A stretch of DNA of 64,000 bases. Source: Panorpa germanica (taxonomy: Eukaryota; Arthropoda; Insecta; Mecoptera; Panorpidae). The position numbers and the translations under genes are program-made. The notes under the pieces were generated by a model, which searched no databases, was not told the origin of the DNA, and was given only the letters and a program-made list of their open reading frames with translations. Positions 1 through 14,100 of this stretch are shown here, in pieces (within the stretch, counting starts at the first letter, position 1; every line of letters begins with the position of its first letter). The stretch is taken from the NCBI GenBank assembly GCA_963678705.1, contig OY783205.1, forward strand, positions 28,635,034 to 28,699,033, written 5' to 3'.

Positions 1-1016
1 GCGTCAGCTCTACATAAAATAAAGGGTGACGCAAATAATTGAAACATTCAATATTATATTGATTGAAAATTGGTACAGAAATGTCTTTATCGTTCTATTT
101 ATAGAGAAAGAAATATATATAAGAAGTTAATCAACTGTTTAAAGAATAATAGCGACATTTAAATAGGAGCAGACCCCGTAAAAACCCAAAGCAAACGCCA
201 CTGGAAATACTATTTATTAAATAGTAATATTAAATGAATTTATTTATAAAATAAACATGTGGTGAAGTTGAAAAGTAAATTGATTAAAATAAAATTAATA
301 TATGTTTGTTGTAAAGAAAATGGTATCCTCGTGTATTAAGATATTCTCTTTCCTATACGCCAGTTGGTTGTTTGTTCCATATTATATTTATTTGGATTAT
401 ATAAACATTTGAATATTCTATGTTACTAAACGAATATTTGCTTGATTTAAACGATTTGGTTCATACACTCTCTTGAATATATATGAGCCGCTTTAAAGCT
501 GATACAATAGTCCTATTACTTAGTATAGGTTTTAGTCGTTCTTTCCAAATTGTTAAGGGATGATTGAGACATCAATTTTCTCGTTTGGACTTAACCGCAG
601 TGGCTTCTGAGCGACTCATATATTAATGATTGAGAGATTCAATTTTAAGACTAATATTAAAATGGTATAAAATAAAATATTTCTTAGAGCTTTTAGAGAC
701 CACTGATCAATTAACTGTAAGCTTCAAAAGCTTTTACTTGATATACTATAAGAGAGAATCAGAGTTATTAATGAGAAAGGAGAAAGCTCTATATATATTG
801 TACGTATTCATATTACATTTCTATTCTTAAAGCATTTTAAGTCTGTTATACTCGTATAACAAGTAAATATATGTATTACAAATGAGATTGTTCCATCAAA
901 CCTATAATGAGTCTATCGATGATGGTAATTGTAAAGCTACCAATACTTTCAAACATTTCAATAAGTTCGAAGTTAATAAAGAAATATGTTATATTCAATA
1001 TCTTTCTTGTATGATC

Positions 1017-1585
1017 AATGGGCTTGTGTCCTCATTTTTTAGTGGTCGATTTTTCAATTGTTAATTGAAATTGATGTTAATAAATGTGTATTGGCGTGTC
1101 TATTTTATTAAATATCTAAATATTGACGGAGATATAGCAATTAAAAGTTTGAATTGTAGCTTTAGCACTGGAAATGGTCGGCCATATTTTTATGACGTGA
1201 AATGCATTTTAACAACAACAAATAATCAAGTCAAGTCAAAGAATAATAGGTTTTTATTTTATTTAACCCTGCTAAGGCAGACATACTATTAGAATTTTAT
1301 TGTTCCTTGTAATAGTTGTAAATAATATTTGATATATAAATACATATAGTAGAGATTTATGAGCTGTAAGGTTGGCAGCGATTGTGATGTCACATGCATT
1401 TGGAATGTGTACGACGTTGAATCCCTTTAATAATTAAGGAGATAAAATGACTTTTTTAATTGTTAATATCTCTTAACATATAAGGAGTTATTAAAAAATA
1501 ATTGAACATTTGAGGTTCTGGTAACCCACTTTATCAATATATAGTACACTTTTATAGAAATTAAGACATAGGACACGAGCCCATT
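1017..1585 (+). mobile_element. MITE family 3, complete copy
   Basis: A 569-bp element bounded by inverted repeats AATGGGCTTGTGTCCT at the left and AGGACACGAGCCCATT at the right. It has no coding capacity. Two further copies lie in the opposite orientation at about 37,135-37,680 and 60,096-60,609, sharing the interior (for example the stretch around GACGGAGATATAGCAATTAAAA and its complement). It is a non-autonomous DNA transposon by structure; the superfamily is not assigned because no clear target duplication is visible. Confidence 0.7.
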
Positions 1586-2329
1586 AAACCGATGTAATAT
1601 TTATTACAGAACAAGATGAATATCTTGTTGGATCAGTTAAATACAAATTTACTGCATACAAAGATTTAACAACTAAATGAGTTGTTTTTACTTAGTTACT
1701 TTTCATCAATATTTAGTTAAAGTGCATCACTTACTGACAAAATACTTTCCTGCGCATATTTTATGTAAATCTGTAATCTTGCTCTAGAAATCTTAATTAA
1801 AACATTAAATCCTTAATCGCAAATGTCGTATACAAGTAATATAGATCCACCCTTTCCTGAGCTCTGTGAGTTTGTCTCTTAAATTAATAAAGTAGTTAAA
1901 ATAGTACTGCAGTTTCGCCAACTATGAATCTTTTTATTTAAGATGGTTTTATTGCAAGACTTAATGTCACCCACCCACGCTGACGTAGTTATATCGAACA
2001 ATGAGATAAAACTTAATGTATTTTAAACATTGTCTTAAACATTAAAATAGAAACTTCATCTCATGATAAAGTATGCTAATCTAAAAAAAACAATTTATTT
2101 TTGAAACCTCACAAAGTATAATGCACCCTTAATATTTACCGAGCCATCCCTAAAATAATTTTTCAATTAAAAGTTTATTAAAAGATTGAGATTATTGCAT
2201 TAGTGAAATAATTCGTTGAGTAATCTCTTATATACAGACTTTGAATTAAAATACGAGTATCAATCAATATTAATAAATCTGCTGACGTTAATTATGTGCT
2301 CAATTGTTTGAGTTCTTTTATAGGATATA

Positions 2330-2546
2330 TGGTTGAAGTTATGAGAGTTCGGCGGTGACTCATATTTAAAACAAGTTGTGGGGTATAAACTGCTGATATA
2401 ACTAAAAAGCACTGACTCACTTATTTTTCTATAATGTATATAGAAACGAATAAGACAAAATTCATTATCGTATTATAAATTTATACCGCTCTTATAACCT
2501 CTTTTAAGTATAAGTCACCGCCGATCTATCGTGATTTGGACTATAC
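2330..2546 (+). mobile_element. MITE family 2, copy 1
   Basis: A roughly 215-bp element with long imperfect terminal inverted repeats, containing GAGAGTTCGGCGGTGACTC at the left and the complement-like AAGTCACCGCCGATCTATCG at the right, around an AT-rich centre. The same element occurs at 12,614-13,034 (with an internal expansion), 27,243-27,460 and 55,836-56,052. It has no reading frame, so it is non-autonomous. Confidence 0.75.
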
Positions 2547-2636
2547 TAAAATTTTGTAAGAGTTGGTAGAGTAATCTATCTAACTTCAAATTGAATTTTG
2601 TTTTAATAAAACTTACACTAATTTTGTTATCACCCT

Positions 2637-2884
2637 CACTGGCGTAGCTAGGTATGGACCAGTCGGTGCTGTGCACCGGGGCCCCCAAGCTCAGGGGGCT
2701 TTCGGACTTTTATGACTTATATTTATATTTTAACGGTTTCACAGTGAAGTAATACTCTTAGTAAATAGTTATTCCCGACAATGCTTACAAAACTTTTATA
2801 ACAAAAACATAAAAAATAACAAAAAATCCAAATAGTCAAGATTCTTTTTGCACCGGGGCCCTTGGATACCTAGCTACGCCACTG
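2637..2884. mobile_element. hAT-type MITE with intact 8-bp target duplication
   Basis: A 248-bp element. The left end is CACTGGCGTAGCTAGGTAT and the right end is ATACCTAGCTACGCCACTG, inverted repeats with a single mismatch. Both sides are flanked by the direct repeat ATCACCCT (2629-2636 and 2885-2892). An 8-bp target duplication is the hallmark of the hAT superfamily. GGGGCCC runs sit just inside both ends. There is no coding capacity, so it must have been moved by a transposase encoded elsewhere. A diverged relative begins near 13,584. Confidence 0.85.
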
Positions 2885-5800
2885 ATCACCCTCTAAACAC
2901 AGTTACATACATTCAAGGTTTCTTTTCATAAAAAAGTTTACCTGTTACATCACATTTGTGAGGATAGATAACAAAAGTTATCTTTCAACATTAATTAACG
3001 GTTTACATTAATAAAGGATTTTACTAATAAATGTAATATATCAATAAAAAAAACTTTAATGTGTTTTGCATTTATTTAATGACAATGTAACCGAATTATG
3101 TTAACGTAACATTACGTAAAAAATATTACGTTAAGCAATACATCAGTTTATCTTTTATGTTTAGAAGGATAGAACATAGATGTATCTAAAATAGTACATT
3201 AAAGGAAGTGCAATTTCTAAAGTCATTGCGATTAAAACGGAACTCTAGTCCCGTCGTTTGGACAACTTTAAATTAGAACTGAATATTCTCTAATATAATA
3301 AAGGAGCATGTTAATTTTAAATGAAGTTACATAAATAAATTGAAAACTTTAATTTATTTTTTTAATATTGTAATAAATTTCTTATTAAAAAAGGTAAAAA
3401 TTAAGTTTTACCTTTTTGGTGGTCCTATTAATTTGTAAACACAGACTTAGACATTTGTTGGAGATGTGTTTAAACGTAATAACTATGTTTTTAATGGGTT
3501 GATATAGTAACGCAAGGGGATATTTATTTACATTAACTAAATTAAACAAAATATATAATTTAGTGAAAATCAAACTTACCTTTTTACAAATACGTAAACT
3601 ATATGAGCCACGTTTACGTAAGTAAATAGAAAAGTTAAAAAATACACATTCAAAAATGAACTAAAACCAACAGGTTTCTAGCAGGGATTAATTCACTGCA
3701 CAGGAAACCGAAATACGTCTTAAATATGAAAGTCAAAAAATGTATAAATTCAGAATATATATCGATATAATTTTTAATTTTTTAAATTTTTTAAATATAT
3801 TAAATTTTACGAGAATTATTATTTTGAATGTTTCAAGTGAGTTTTCCAGTCGTGGAAAGCGCTTTCCACAATATGACCGCCTAGTCTGGCTGGTAAACGA
3901 TGTATGGTACGATTCAGTCCAGGGTCCCAGCGAGTTTCCGTATCTCTTTACAGTAACTTTAGCACGCATAGCTATGCTGGTCAAAAACAGGTCCAGGACA
4001 TTTAATGCTCACCTGCCTTCATATTTATTTAGTCAACCAACCAATTCAAATTGTTACTAATTGTTACTTAATATTAGGAAAAAGTCCTCAGTCGAATCAT
4101 TGAAAGATCATTGTAAAAAAATTTAATGAATATTTTATATAAAAATAAAATTCTTTCTCTCCCTCTCTCTTTCTGCAATCTTATTCCATGAATTAATATA
4201 TGCTACAAACATTTTTTTTAAAATAAAAGTGAAATTTCGCAGACAGTGAAATTTATGCATAAGGGTTGTGATAAGAAAATGAAAAGATACGTCGTGTATT
4301 CCAGATTCTGACCATCTGTGGTTCTGTGGATGAGCGAGAAAGAGCAAATTCAAACGCCTGTGATATATACAACACCGGTGTTAGAGGGAGAGTAATATAA
4401 TAAGCCTGTGATTAAATATGTTAGAGTAAGATGTATATAAAGGTATTAGGCGCCCGGGCAAGCGCCTGAGATAACGCAACACATCTGTCGACTTACATTC
4501 TATGAATGAAATTAGTATATTAATAAGATTTCATTTAAAGTAGTACTATTTTATTAATATACCTGTTATTAGTTTTCGTTCTAATTATAAACTATTCAGA
4601 AAATAGTCACTGCATTAGAAATAGCCTTAGTTTGATATTAAAGAAATCTTCAACACATTTTTTAATAGGCTTAAACTTAGTACAGTGGAGAAATTAAATT
4701 TCTACTAACTTTACTGATAATTTACTAAGGTTTAGGGTGTTGGGATGGCCAGCGCTTCCCCTCTCTTTCACATTTGAACGATAAATCCGATGCGGTAAGG
4801 TTTACCTTACTAGAGTATTTTAGACCAAATCAAATTTGAACTTCACCTCAAATTCTAGTTCGAGTAGGGTCTTCTTTTACCCCTCTATCTAATATTTTTG
4901 AACCCACACAACACACTGGCATTAATTTGCATACGCTTCGCGGTTTGGTGAATCTAACTTTAAAGTACGAGTACTAAGAAAAAATTCTAAGAATTATTTC
5001 ATTTATAATTATTTTCTTCGTTTCTTCAAAATATCATTCTTCATTTATTTATGTTACCAACAAATTTGCCATCCTCTTGAAAGCTTTCTCATTACGTTCT
5101 TTCTATGGTTATACGGTATTTACTTTTTCTATTGTTGAAAAAAGGGAAATTCTAACTTTTTATATTACTTTCAAATATTTCATTAATTTATTTTTCAAAC
5201 CAACGCAATTAATATTATTTCGTACATTTATAAATAATAACTTAGGACTTCTAATTCAAGATGAATCTGATAAACATATATAAAGCCTCTTGCAACATAA
5301 CCGGTATGTAATTGATACATTTCTGTTATTAATAGGGAAATATCTGTTATTTATTTTCGACGTTTCGGATCTTTGTTCACTACATCTTAAGTAACAAAAG
5401 TGCTAAGTTTCTTACAGCCCCACTATAAAAATCTTTTAGTTAAATATATTTAAAACACAAAGACACGATTTGAAATGAAATGCGGCAAAAGTAAATAAGC
5501 AAAGACTAGCGCGGTACTGAACGTGCCCTATTCAAATATTGAATGCACGGGTTTTTCACATTTTTTCCAACTAATCCCGATTCCTTTTTATTTAAATATT
5601 TAAATTATATTCTTTGCACGTTTTTAAAGTTTCACGTTTCAAATCCAATTTTTCTTGTATTGTTTTAATAATCTTTTTTTAAAATTATAATTGCAAAATG
5701 AATTTGGAATTATGATTAAATAAAAACAACAAAAATATTTCTCCATGTTGAATATTTTTACTGTTATTTAGGGAAACATAGGTGACATCCTTAGTACTAT

Positions 5801-8800
5801 AATTTATAAAAACTAAAACACTGCAAGAAACTCGGTAGCTGGGAATGGGACCTTAAGATTTAATATAAACACGTCATTTAAAATTGTATTTAAATTTAAC
5901 TGAAAACCAACGCCATAATAAGCTGTTGTTTACTTTTCAAAGTTGACCTTTAAAAAATACAGTTCACAAGATCACGCCCACCCCCTACACCCCTCTATTA
6001 ACACTGTACCTTGTTCTTTAAAGTGTAACGTTGGCATAATCATCCCCAATACCTCCAGCCCCTAAACCGTTCACCGTTCCGCTCACAGTTCCCCCGCATT
6101 ACAAATACAATATGAGATTCATTAAGTATTTCATTTCCTTAAAACAATTGTTCTAAATGGTGTGTTACCCTCTGTGTGAGACAAAGATAAATTATATAAT
6201 TATAGTGTGTGAAAAGGTGATAAAAGATAAATGAATTTGTTTGTGAAAGCGAAAGGAATTATACGAGAATTAGGTATATAAATATGGTGAAACAGAATAT
6301 GGTAAAATAATATGTGTGAAAGAGAAAGTGTATATAAAAACTAATTAGTAGAGTGGGAGGATCAAAAGAAGGAAGCAGTCAGAAATGTTGAACGAATTAT
6401 CCACAGCAACCAGAGGAACGAAGTGTAAACGAATTACCTAGTTGCCAAAAAAAAGCAGTGTAACGTTTAGACATGAAATTTGTCACTAATTTAATCACTG
6501 ATAAAAAATGTCTGTGAGATTAAAATGTAGAAATAACACATTGCAAAGAATACACAGTGCCCGACCTAGATTGAATACAGTTTCCAATCAAAATAACACC
6601 AGTGATAAAACTACATCTAAAATATTAATTGTAGAGCTTTGATATGGCTTTATATAAATTAATTAAAAGCTGAATAAAATGTATTCAAATTAGAATAAAT
6701 ATAATTAAAATCTCAGATAAATTTAGTGGTTGACAAACACATTTAAAAGTTAAATATTAGAAATTTATTTAAATAACTCGTTGACTTTTCTAACAAAAGG
6801 CAGGCACTCTTCTTTCCCCTCTTCACCTACCTCTTCTCCACCCTCATGAACTCTGACCCGCGATGAAGACTTCAATAGCGACTTTCTATAAGATCAACAG
6901 ACTTGCGTTCGTAATGAACGATCAAATATTCACCGGTGTTCTTTTAAGGGAGCACCCTAAGACCGGGTGAGAAATTACCATTTTCTTAAAGTTTCATATT
7001 TCAAGAATCCCCTTTCCATAATACCAATAATTACTCGAACTACCTCACTATCGTAAAATGAACTAATTTAATTACATGTCTATAATTTATACTGACTTAG
7101 TTTAAGTAATTAAGAACCTGTAAATAATCCTTAGTGTGAAACGGGCATTATACGATAAATCCGCACAATTCTCTCCATGTGAAAAGTGAAGAAAAGGAAT
7201 GAGAAATCTTGGCATGGGGGAGTAAGTAGGAGACAATAGAACTTGATGATTTAGGGGGCGATTATTAAATGGGAGCTAAGTAACATCCATGATTTATTCA
7301 AAAAGGGGAATTCTATTTAATATCTTTTTCGGAAATATTGATGAAATTAATATTTATTTTAACCAATTCAAAAAAAAATTCGTCTCGCCTAAACCTCTTA
7401 ATCTAACCTTGCCAATAAATTCAGTGTGGTGGAATTGGGTGTTATTATCTTGGTAGGAAACTTGTAATACGCTAGCAAGTTCAACCTTAAAACTAGCTAG
7501 CTTCAAACTTACACTGCATAAAATTTGGTATATTTTCAAAATTGTCCGAAATGAATGAAATAGCAATGTTCATGATTGACGAAACCTCAGCGCACTTAAT
7601 AAGTATCAATTTGAGAGACGGACCCTGTATTTGTAAAATAATAATATGTATATTATAAGGATTGCTCGCAATAAATATTGAGGCAAACATTTTACGCGAT
7701 ACGCTAACTGATATTGGATATACTGATTCTAACGCCGCACCCTGTATTTGCTGTAGGCAATTTGTTTAAACAGCCCTCCTCAACACGAAGGTATGTTTCA
7801 GGGTCAGAACAACCCTAAAACAGGCTTCGTCAACCTGATCAGCAATGTCACTTTTGGACAACTGTTATTTTTGAAATGATTATGGTATGTTATTTAAATT
7901 TGTCTGTAGAACCACGGCGTCTGTATCCGCGCTTGCTTGAATCTACGTAAGTGTAAAATAAATATTCTTTATTCTACAGGATATTGAACCCTTAAATGTT
8001 TCCAATCTGTGTCATAAACTATTGTTTTAAACAACTTAAAACACTTTAGTTCCTGCTGAGTTCACGAATTAAATCTGGAACTAACCCACCGCTCGCCCCT
8101 CTCCATCCTAAAAGCCCTACGTCACGTGCAACTTGTTTTCTCTTATACTTCATTATAACTTTCTTTGGAACTGGGCAGCAGATGGTTCTGAAGGGTTTGT
8201 AACTATGTATGTAGGTATGTCTATGATATCTCTAACAGTATGAGAGTTATTTTGTAAGGGGAGTCTTCTAGCCACCCTTTGAAAAACAATCGTAGCATAT
8301 ATATAATATTTATGTTGCTGTACCTAAATACCAGTGGCGGTCTTTGCCATTGCGAAGTCCTTGTTCTTTGTGTAATATATGCAAATTGACAGCAAGTATT
8401 TTTGATGATAAAGTACCAGACCGCTGCCTAATAAACGTGGGATTATATTTGGTAATAAGCGATTTTATATGTATAAGCAGTCTCTTTATCGTTTATACGT
8501 ATCGTAAAAAATTGGATAAAGAAAGAATGATAATTAGATTCACTTCTAAGAGATAATTACAAAGCGGATTTTAAATACCATTACCAGGGTCCGGAATTCA
8601 CATGTCGTAGTAGTTTCAGTTTGGGCAGCAAGAAGTTGTAAAAGAAAGCACAACACACTATGCCAGCCAAGCTTCTTTCAAACAAATATTTCGGGATAAA
8701 TTGGAATTGTTTGGAAAGTGAAAACTTTGCAGAAAACTTATAAAAACGATACACAAAGTAGAAACTCAGTAAATTAAGAGCTTAAGATAGTAGGAGATCT

Positions 8801-9371
8801 TGTAGCTTGCAGTATGTGTTAATATCGTTACACAAGTCATTTAAAATCAGGAATTCAGAACCGAAAATGTGGTAACAGTTACATTTAATATAATATTCGG
8901 ATACAGATAAAGTTACTTAAGTTGTTACATCATGTAGAGGGGGTAACAAAGAAGCTAAAACATTAAACAAATTTTAACTAAAGTTTTAGTACATATTATC
9001 TAGTGGAATTGGCCGGCACTGGTAGTAGGAAAGCAAGAGAAGGAAGAAAACAAATAATTTTTCTTGTGTTGTAGCTTCAATTTGAACTTGTATATAATAA
9101 AGCGCTGGTCCGAGAATTGAACCGGAAGATACAATAGTTTGACGTCAAGCATACATACTCTCAGTCACTATACCATCCACAAACATATTTAAATCCATTT
9201 AATTTGCATAATAAGAGAAAATATAATAATAAATTTGAAGTAAAGCGTCGTAAGATGTAATTTATATGATTTACATTTCCCATCTTCTATAAAATACGAG
9301 TAAATGTCAAATGAAATGTCTGATGTTAAATAAGCTATTTAATAGGCTTAAAGGCTGTGATAATATTTCAA

Positions 9372-9535
9372 TTAATCCACAGGTGTTATTACAAAATGTG
9401 TCACAGAAATGTACCTCCAGACACCTGTATTGCGTAGCTGTGCTATTGCTGCGTGGTTGCGCGCGTTGCTATTGATTATACGTCGCGACGCCAGGCATCG
9501 CTCGGGCCACCTAGTCAGTTCCATCATATGACACT
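9372..9535 (-). other. CpG-rich patch with a short minus-strand ORF
   Basis: A sharply GC- and CpG-richer island in an AT-rich desert, including the TGCGCGCGTTGC and CGTCGCGACGCC tracts. On the minus strand a 50-codon frame starts MELTRWPERCL at 9524 and stops at 9372, with a possible donor CAG/GTGTCT inside it. It could be a first exon or promoter of an unseen transcript, or a transposon remnant. I see no partner exon. Confidence 0.25.
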
Positions 9536-10987
9536 GTAGGTTATACAGGCAGAGCGGAATCTTAATCCCGTAAGACTTGAAGGAAATAGGGACCTAAGTC
9601 CACTTTAAACAAAATTAATAAGGAAATAAAATTTAGTGCCAGAAGTTAGTTCATTTATGAGGCTGTCTTCTTGAAAATGGTTTATGTAGTCACAAAGGTC
9701 TCTCCCTAATACATCCCTGAGTTTATCACCCCTCAATATCACCCCCAATCGACGCAACTCCCGCAGATTCACAGAGAACACATTTAAACATGTAATTGCA
9801 TTTAGCAGGACTCGATAATCAACAACATAAATAGGATTTCCGTAAAAATTTATGTTAAGGGTGTCTACGTCACTCTCACTGTCGGATAAAGGTCAAACAG
9901 AACACCCCCCCTCTCCACTTCACCCCACAACCCTCACTGCTTGCGCCCCTGTGGAATACACTTGTTGCTATTAATGGAAAAGACAATCTGCTAAAATTGA
10001 GACGGAGAAATAAAACTAATTGTAAAGAAATTTATTTATTTATTATATTAGTTTTTATTTATTATATTTTATATATATTATTAAATAAATATGGCCGGCT
10101 TATATTTATTTAAAGTTACTGTTATCATTGTTACTGCTTAAGGTGAAACGATACTTGGCCATTTTTTCTCGCGAAATATAGATGGCGATACTATACAGCA
10201 GGTTAAATATTATCAAAAAATACATGTTTTTTTTATGTTTAAATCGTTTTATGTAAGTAACTATAAACGCGATTCAAAATATAAAGCTGCAGTTAGTTAG
10301 ATGAATAACGTATCTACATTTTAAGCTTTCTTCCACTGACTTTTAATGAGTTGGAACCGCAAAAATTACTTTTGAAAATTAATATTAAATTCCAATTAAC
10401 AAAATTCACGTAATGTGCTTTTTACGGGTTATATCCAATTGCAATTCTACTTCTTTGCTCTCGTTTATTGACTGATTGTATACATCGCAACAATTTTCTA
10501 AAAATCTCAGCTGTGCCACTGAATAATAAATAATGAAAATCAGCAAATGTGTTTAATCTCGCAAAACACGACGGCCGAAGTAGTGTTGAAACTTCCTATA
10601 TAAATATTTAAACAATTTGAAATCGAATGAAAACGAAGCAGAATGATCGAGGTACTTTGCACTTTGGTAAATGAAAGAGAATTGATTGATCAGCTGCACA
10701 AAATCATCGGTCGACTTTATATTTTCAGGGTGATTAGTTAAGGCGTATAAAATTCAACAGCAACCACCTTAATAAACAAAATTACATCCTTGTTTCTATA
10801 TATATATTTTCCATATTTAATATTTTACAAAATTTATAAATACAATATTGTTTAAAACATAGCTATTATTTACATACATGTACATCAATCGATTATAAAC
10901 AAAAATTATAAATAATATTAATATAAAAATAACAGTGTTCTTGTCTCTTTCTGGCTCATTGTAAATATACGGTATGATTTATTTCAG

Positions 10988-11145
10988 GACATCCGGCGTC
11001 GAATATACCAGCGTTAAATATTCCTGATGCGGAGAAAATAGATTTATTGGAAAATGATTCAACCTGCGAGACACCAGGATACGAGGAAGCGACACTGAAT
11101 TTTCCCGAATTTATGAAATTGAAAACGACCTGTGGTACGAGATAG
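10988..11145 (+). CDS. Possible terminal exon of an unidentified plus-strand gene
   Basis: A plausible acceptor (ATTTCAG at 10,981-10,987) is followed by an open frame entered in phase 1: HPASNIPALNIPDAEK, then a D/E-rich stretch ending LKTTCGTR and a TAG at 11,143-11,145. Codon use is purine-first and protein-like, unlike the surrounding AT-rich DNA. Its last 35 bases overlap, on the opposite strand, the stop-proximal codons of the two-membrane-segment gene, so the two would be convergent with overlapping coding ends. The upstream exons are not found. It could instead be a chance frame opposite the 3' UTR of the minus gene, which has AATAAA at about 10,979-10,984. Confidence 0.35.
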
Positions 11146-14100
11146 TTTTTGGTATTGTTGATCTTTTTGGCCTGAACTTCTTCGCTGGTTTTGGAGGCTG
11201 TACTGTGGGTGGAGGTTCTGGTGTTGTGCAGACGACTTCCTTCAACCCTATTGCATCCATCGCCATCTGTAAACGGATTTTATAACTATTATTTCTTCAA
11301 CAATAATCTTAGCGAATTTATTTTTACTATTTGACGTGTGAAATAAAACTCGTTCCGCCAGCTGTGTATTTCTTTTCCTAGTTTTGCAATAACAAATAAT
11401 AAAATAATAAGTATAAACTAAGTATACAGTTACGTAGAAATCTGTAGTTTAATGGGTGCGCGTTTTATTAATAGGTATAAGCAGAAACTGCTTTATTTAA
11501 ATTTAGCTATTGCTGACAAATTTCTTTTCTGAGTACGGACGTACGCTGTTAAAATTTCTGATAATCTTTTTATGTTAATTATATGCGAAAATGTTATACA
11601 TTCTAGAACAATTCCAGTTTTCTTAAAACCGATTTTTAGAGTGTAAAAAGCAATAAATAAGATAGGAAGATCCTTAATTAGTTTTAATATTGTGTTTAAC
11701 AGCACTAAAGCTTCCTACACAGGCTACACCGGCAACGTTTATTTTGATATCTTGACTTGTTTGGAATTCGGAAGCGTCTAAGATGATAAGCAGATGCAAA
11801 ACTGTGCCGTGTACCAGCTATCAACAAAAACAAAGAGGCGTTTGACACGAAAACAAGTCTGGTGGGCAGCCCCAATGGTGTACCACGTGTGTCAGATGTC
11901 ATACGAAATAATTACAGAAATTCAGAAGATTTTCAAAGGTGAGCTACATATTAGAAAAGTATTTTTACCTAATACCGTTTAAATAACTTAGAAGATAAAT
12001 AAATAAGCCCTAGGGATACAGGGCCGGATATTTTAAACTATCCTTGACTTCTTTGTTAATTCATTTCCTAACTAACTATTGATTTCGTCTTTTGATTATT
12101 TTATTTCTGGCTGTAATCTTCTTTTTTTGTTTACTGTTTAACAACTTTTATGTGATTTTTATGTCTATCTTTTATAACCCTATCCTATCCTTCACATTTG
12201 TTACAGCACTGAAAAGAGGTATCAAAGTAATAATGTTCTCAATTGACTTTATGTTTACCACCCTGTATACAGACTGCCTTTTCAAATAAGTTTATTTTAA
12301 AAATCAGGCAGAATAACGTTGTTGTTTTAGGCTTCTATCACACTACGCGAAGCCGACTTTTTAAGTAGGGTGTATTCACATTGGTACACTTTATCATGAG
12401 ATGAAACTACTATCTCACTGTTTATCAATACGCCACTGTTTCGGTATACTATATAGCCGTATATACGTGTTATAAATACGGACGTATAACTACTTCAATT
12501 CAGTGGTGTGTTGTTAAAAATTAAAGTAGAAGCCTCCTCTCATAATGAAGTGTGTTTATGCCAATATATGCTAGTGAAAATGTGGCCCATTGCAAGATTA
12601 ATCATAGGCTTAGTGTAGTTCAAATTACGAGAGTTCGGCGGCGACTCATACTTAAAGCAAACTGCCATTATAACTAAAAAGCAATGACTCACTTATTTTT
12701 CTATAATGTATATAGAAACGAATATGATAAAATTAATTATTGTATTATAGATTTATACCGCTCTTATAAACTGCCGATATAACTAAAAATCAATGACTCA
12801 CTTATTTTTCTATAATGTATATAGAAACGAATAAGATAAAATTAATTATTGTATTATAGATTTATACCGCTCTTATAAACTGCCGATATAACTAAAAATC
12901 AATGACTCACTTATTTTTCTATAATGTATATAGAAACGAATAAGATAAAATTAATTATTGTATTATAGATTTATACCGCTCTTATAACCTCTTTTAAGTA
13001 TAAGTCACCGGCGAACTATCGTGATTTGGCTATATCTTAAAATTACGCATGTTAAAACGCATATTATCAACAAATAATATATTATCGGCATCATTCTACA
13101 ATAATTACTATCAACATATTTTAATGAGTAAATTAATTGCGCATAAAACAATACGTAAAATCACCACATCTGTTGTTTGTGCAGGAAAAGTCATAAAAGT
13201 AAATTTATATGTCCGATCCGCTCGAAACAAAAAACAGTGAACTGAGCAAAACATCGTAGCCGAGTCCTAAAGCCTGATCAATAAAATAATTGTTGAATAC
13301 CCATGAGTGATTTACTGATTTGTACATACACTCAATGACTAGCAACGTACGAGTGTTATAATTGAATTGCAGAAACTAGTACCTAACTAGCTTGAACTGA
13401 CGGTTGCCCGAAGTAATTGAATCATTCAAATACACGCTGCAGGCGTCTACATCTATTAAAAATACTGTAAACATAGTTCAGAATATTGTTGAATTCAGTG
13501 CCGTACTTAAATATTAATATTAAAAGAGGGGACCCTATCAGTGTTTGAAAAGTGCGTTGCTTTTGAAATTTTATTTTCTAGAACAGTGGCGTAGCTACCG
13601 CCGTATCAGCCCTATCAATGATACGGAGCCCCCAAGCTACAGGGGCCCCAAACGTGTGTAAGCAAAAAGTCGTAAAATCTTATTCACAATCTCTCTTAAA
13701 CTCTTATGCTGTACTTAACTTAGTTCCTAGGAGTATTAATTGTAAGTAATAACGTATAATCAATATAATTATTTTAAATCATTGCGAGCGTTTTTGTTTT
13801 TTTTTGTGAAAAATCTTTACCCATCATTTGGGCACCCCGACAAATTTTGATACAGTCCGTGTCCGTCTAAGGCACAAAGATTCTCAAACAAAAAAATTAA
13901 TTGCATCCTTATTATCAATATAACGAACGAATAAAACTGATTAATTATTTACAAGTCGTATAACTTATTAAATTTTACAATCTCTGCATAATATTTCAAC
14001 TAAATATTAATCCATAATTTTTAGGGCTCCCCATTTAGAAATTCCATCTTTACTTATGAATAAAAATATATTTTTTTTGTTCTAAATTTCAAGCCCGATC

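Larger units (their letters stand above)
1..10987. other. Gene-poor AT-rich stretch with MITEs
   Basis: No convincing protein gene. The reading frames here are short, AT-driven and lack matching splice partners. Identified contents are three transposon remnants (1017-1585, about 2330-2546, 2637-2884), an 18-bp perfect palindrome (3852-3869), a small GC-rich hairpin (4448-4467) and a CpG-rich patch (about 9425-9535). A frame around 3740-4060 is open on both strands over a GC-richer core, but nothing ties it to a gene. The remainder is AT-rich sequence in which I see nothing. Confidence 0.6.

Noticed and set aside
1065-1292. 75-codon frame inside MITE family 3
   Set aside because: Falls within a repeat whose other copies have different stops.
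8344-8556. 70-codon plus-strand frame with a cysteine-rich start
   Set aside because: It lacks an ATG at its start (the first codon is a non-ATG start), has no splice partner, and the CCAGTGGCGG just before it suggests a transposon edge.
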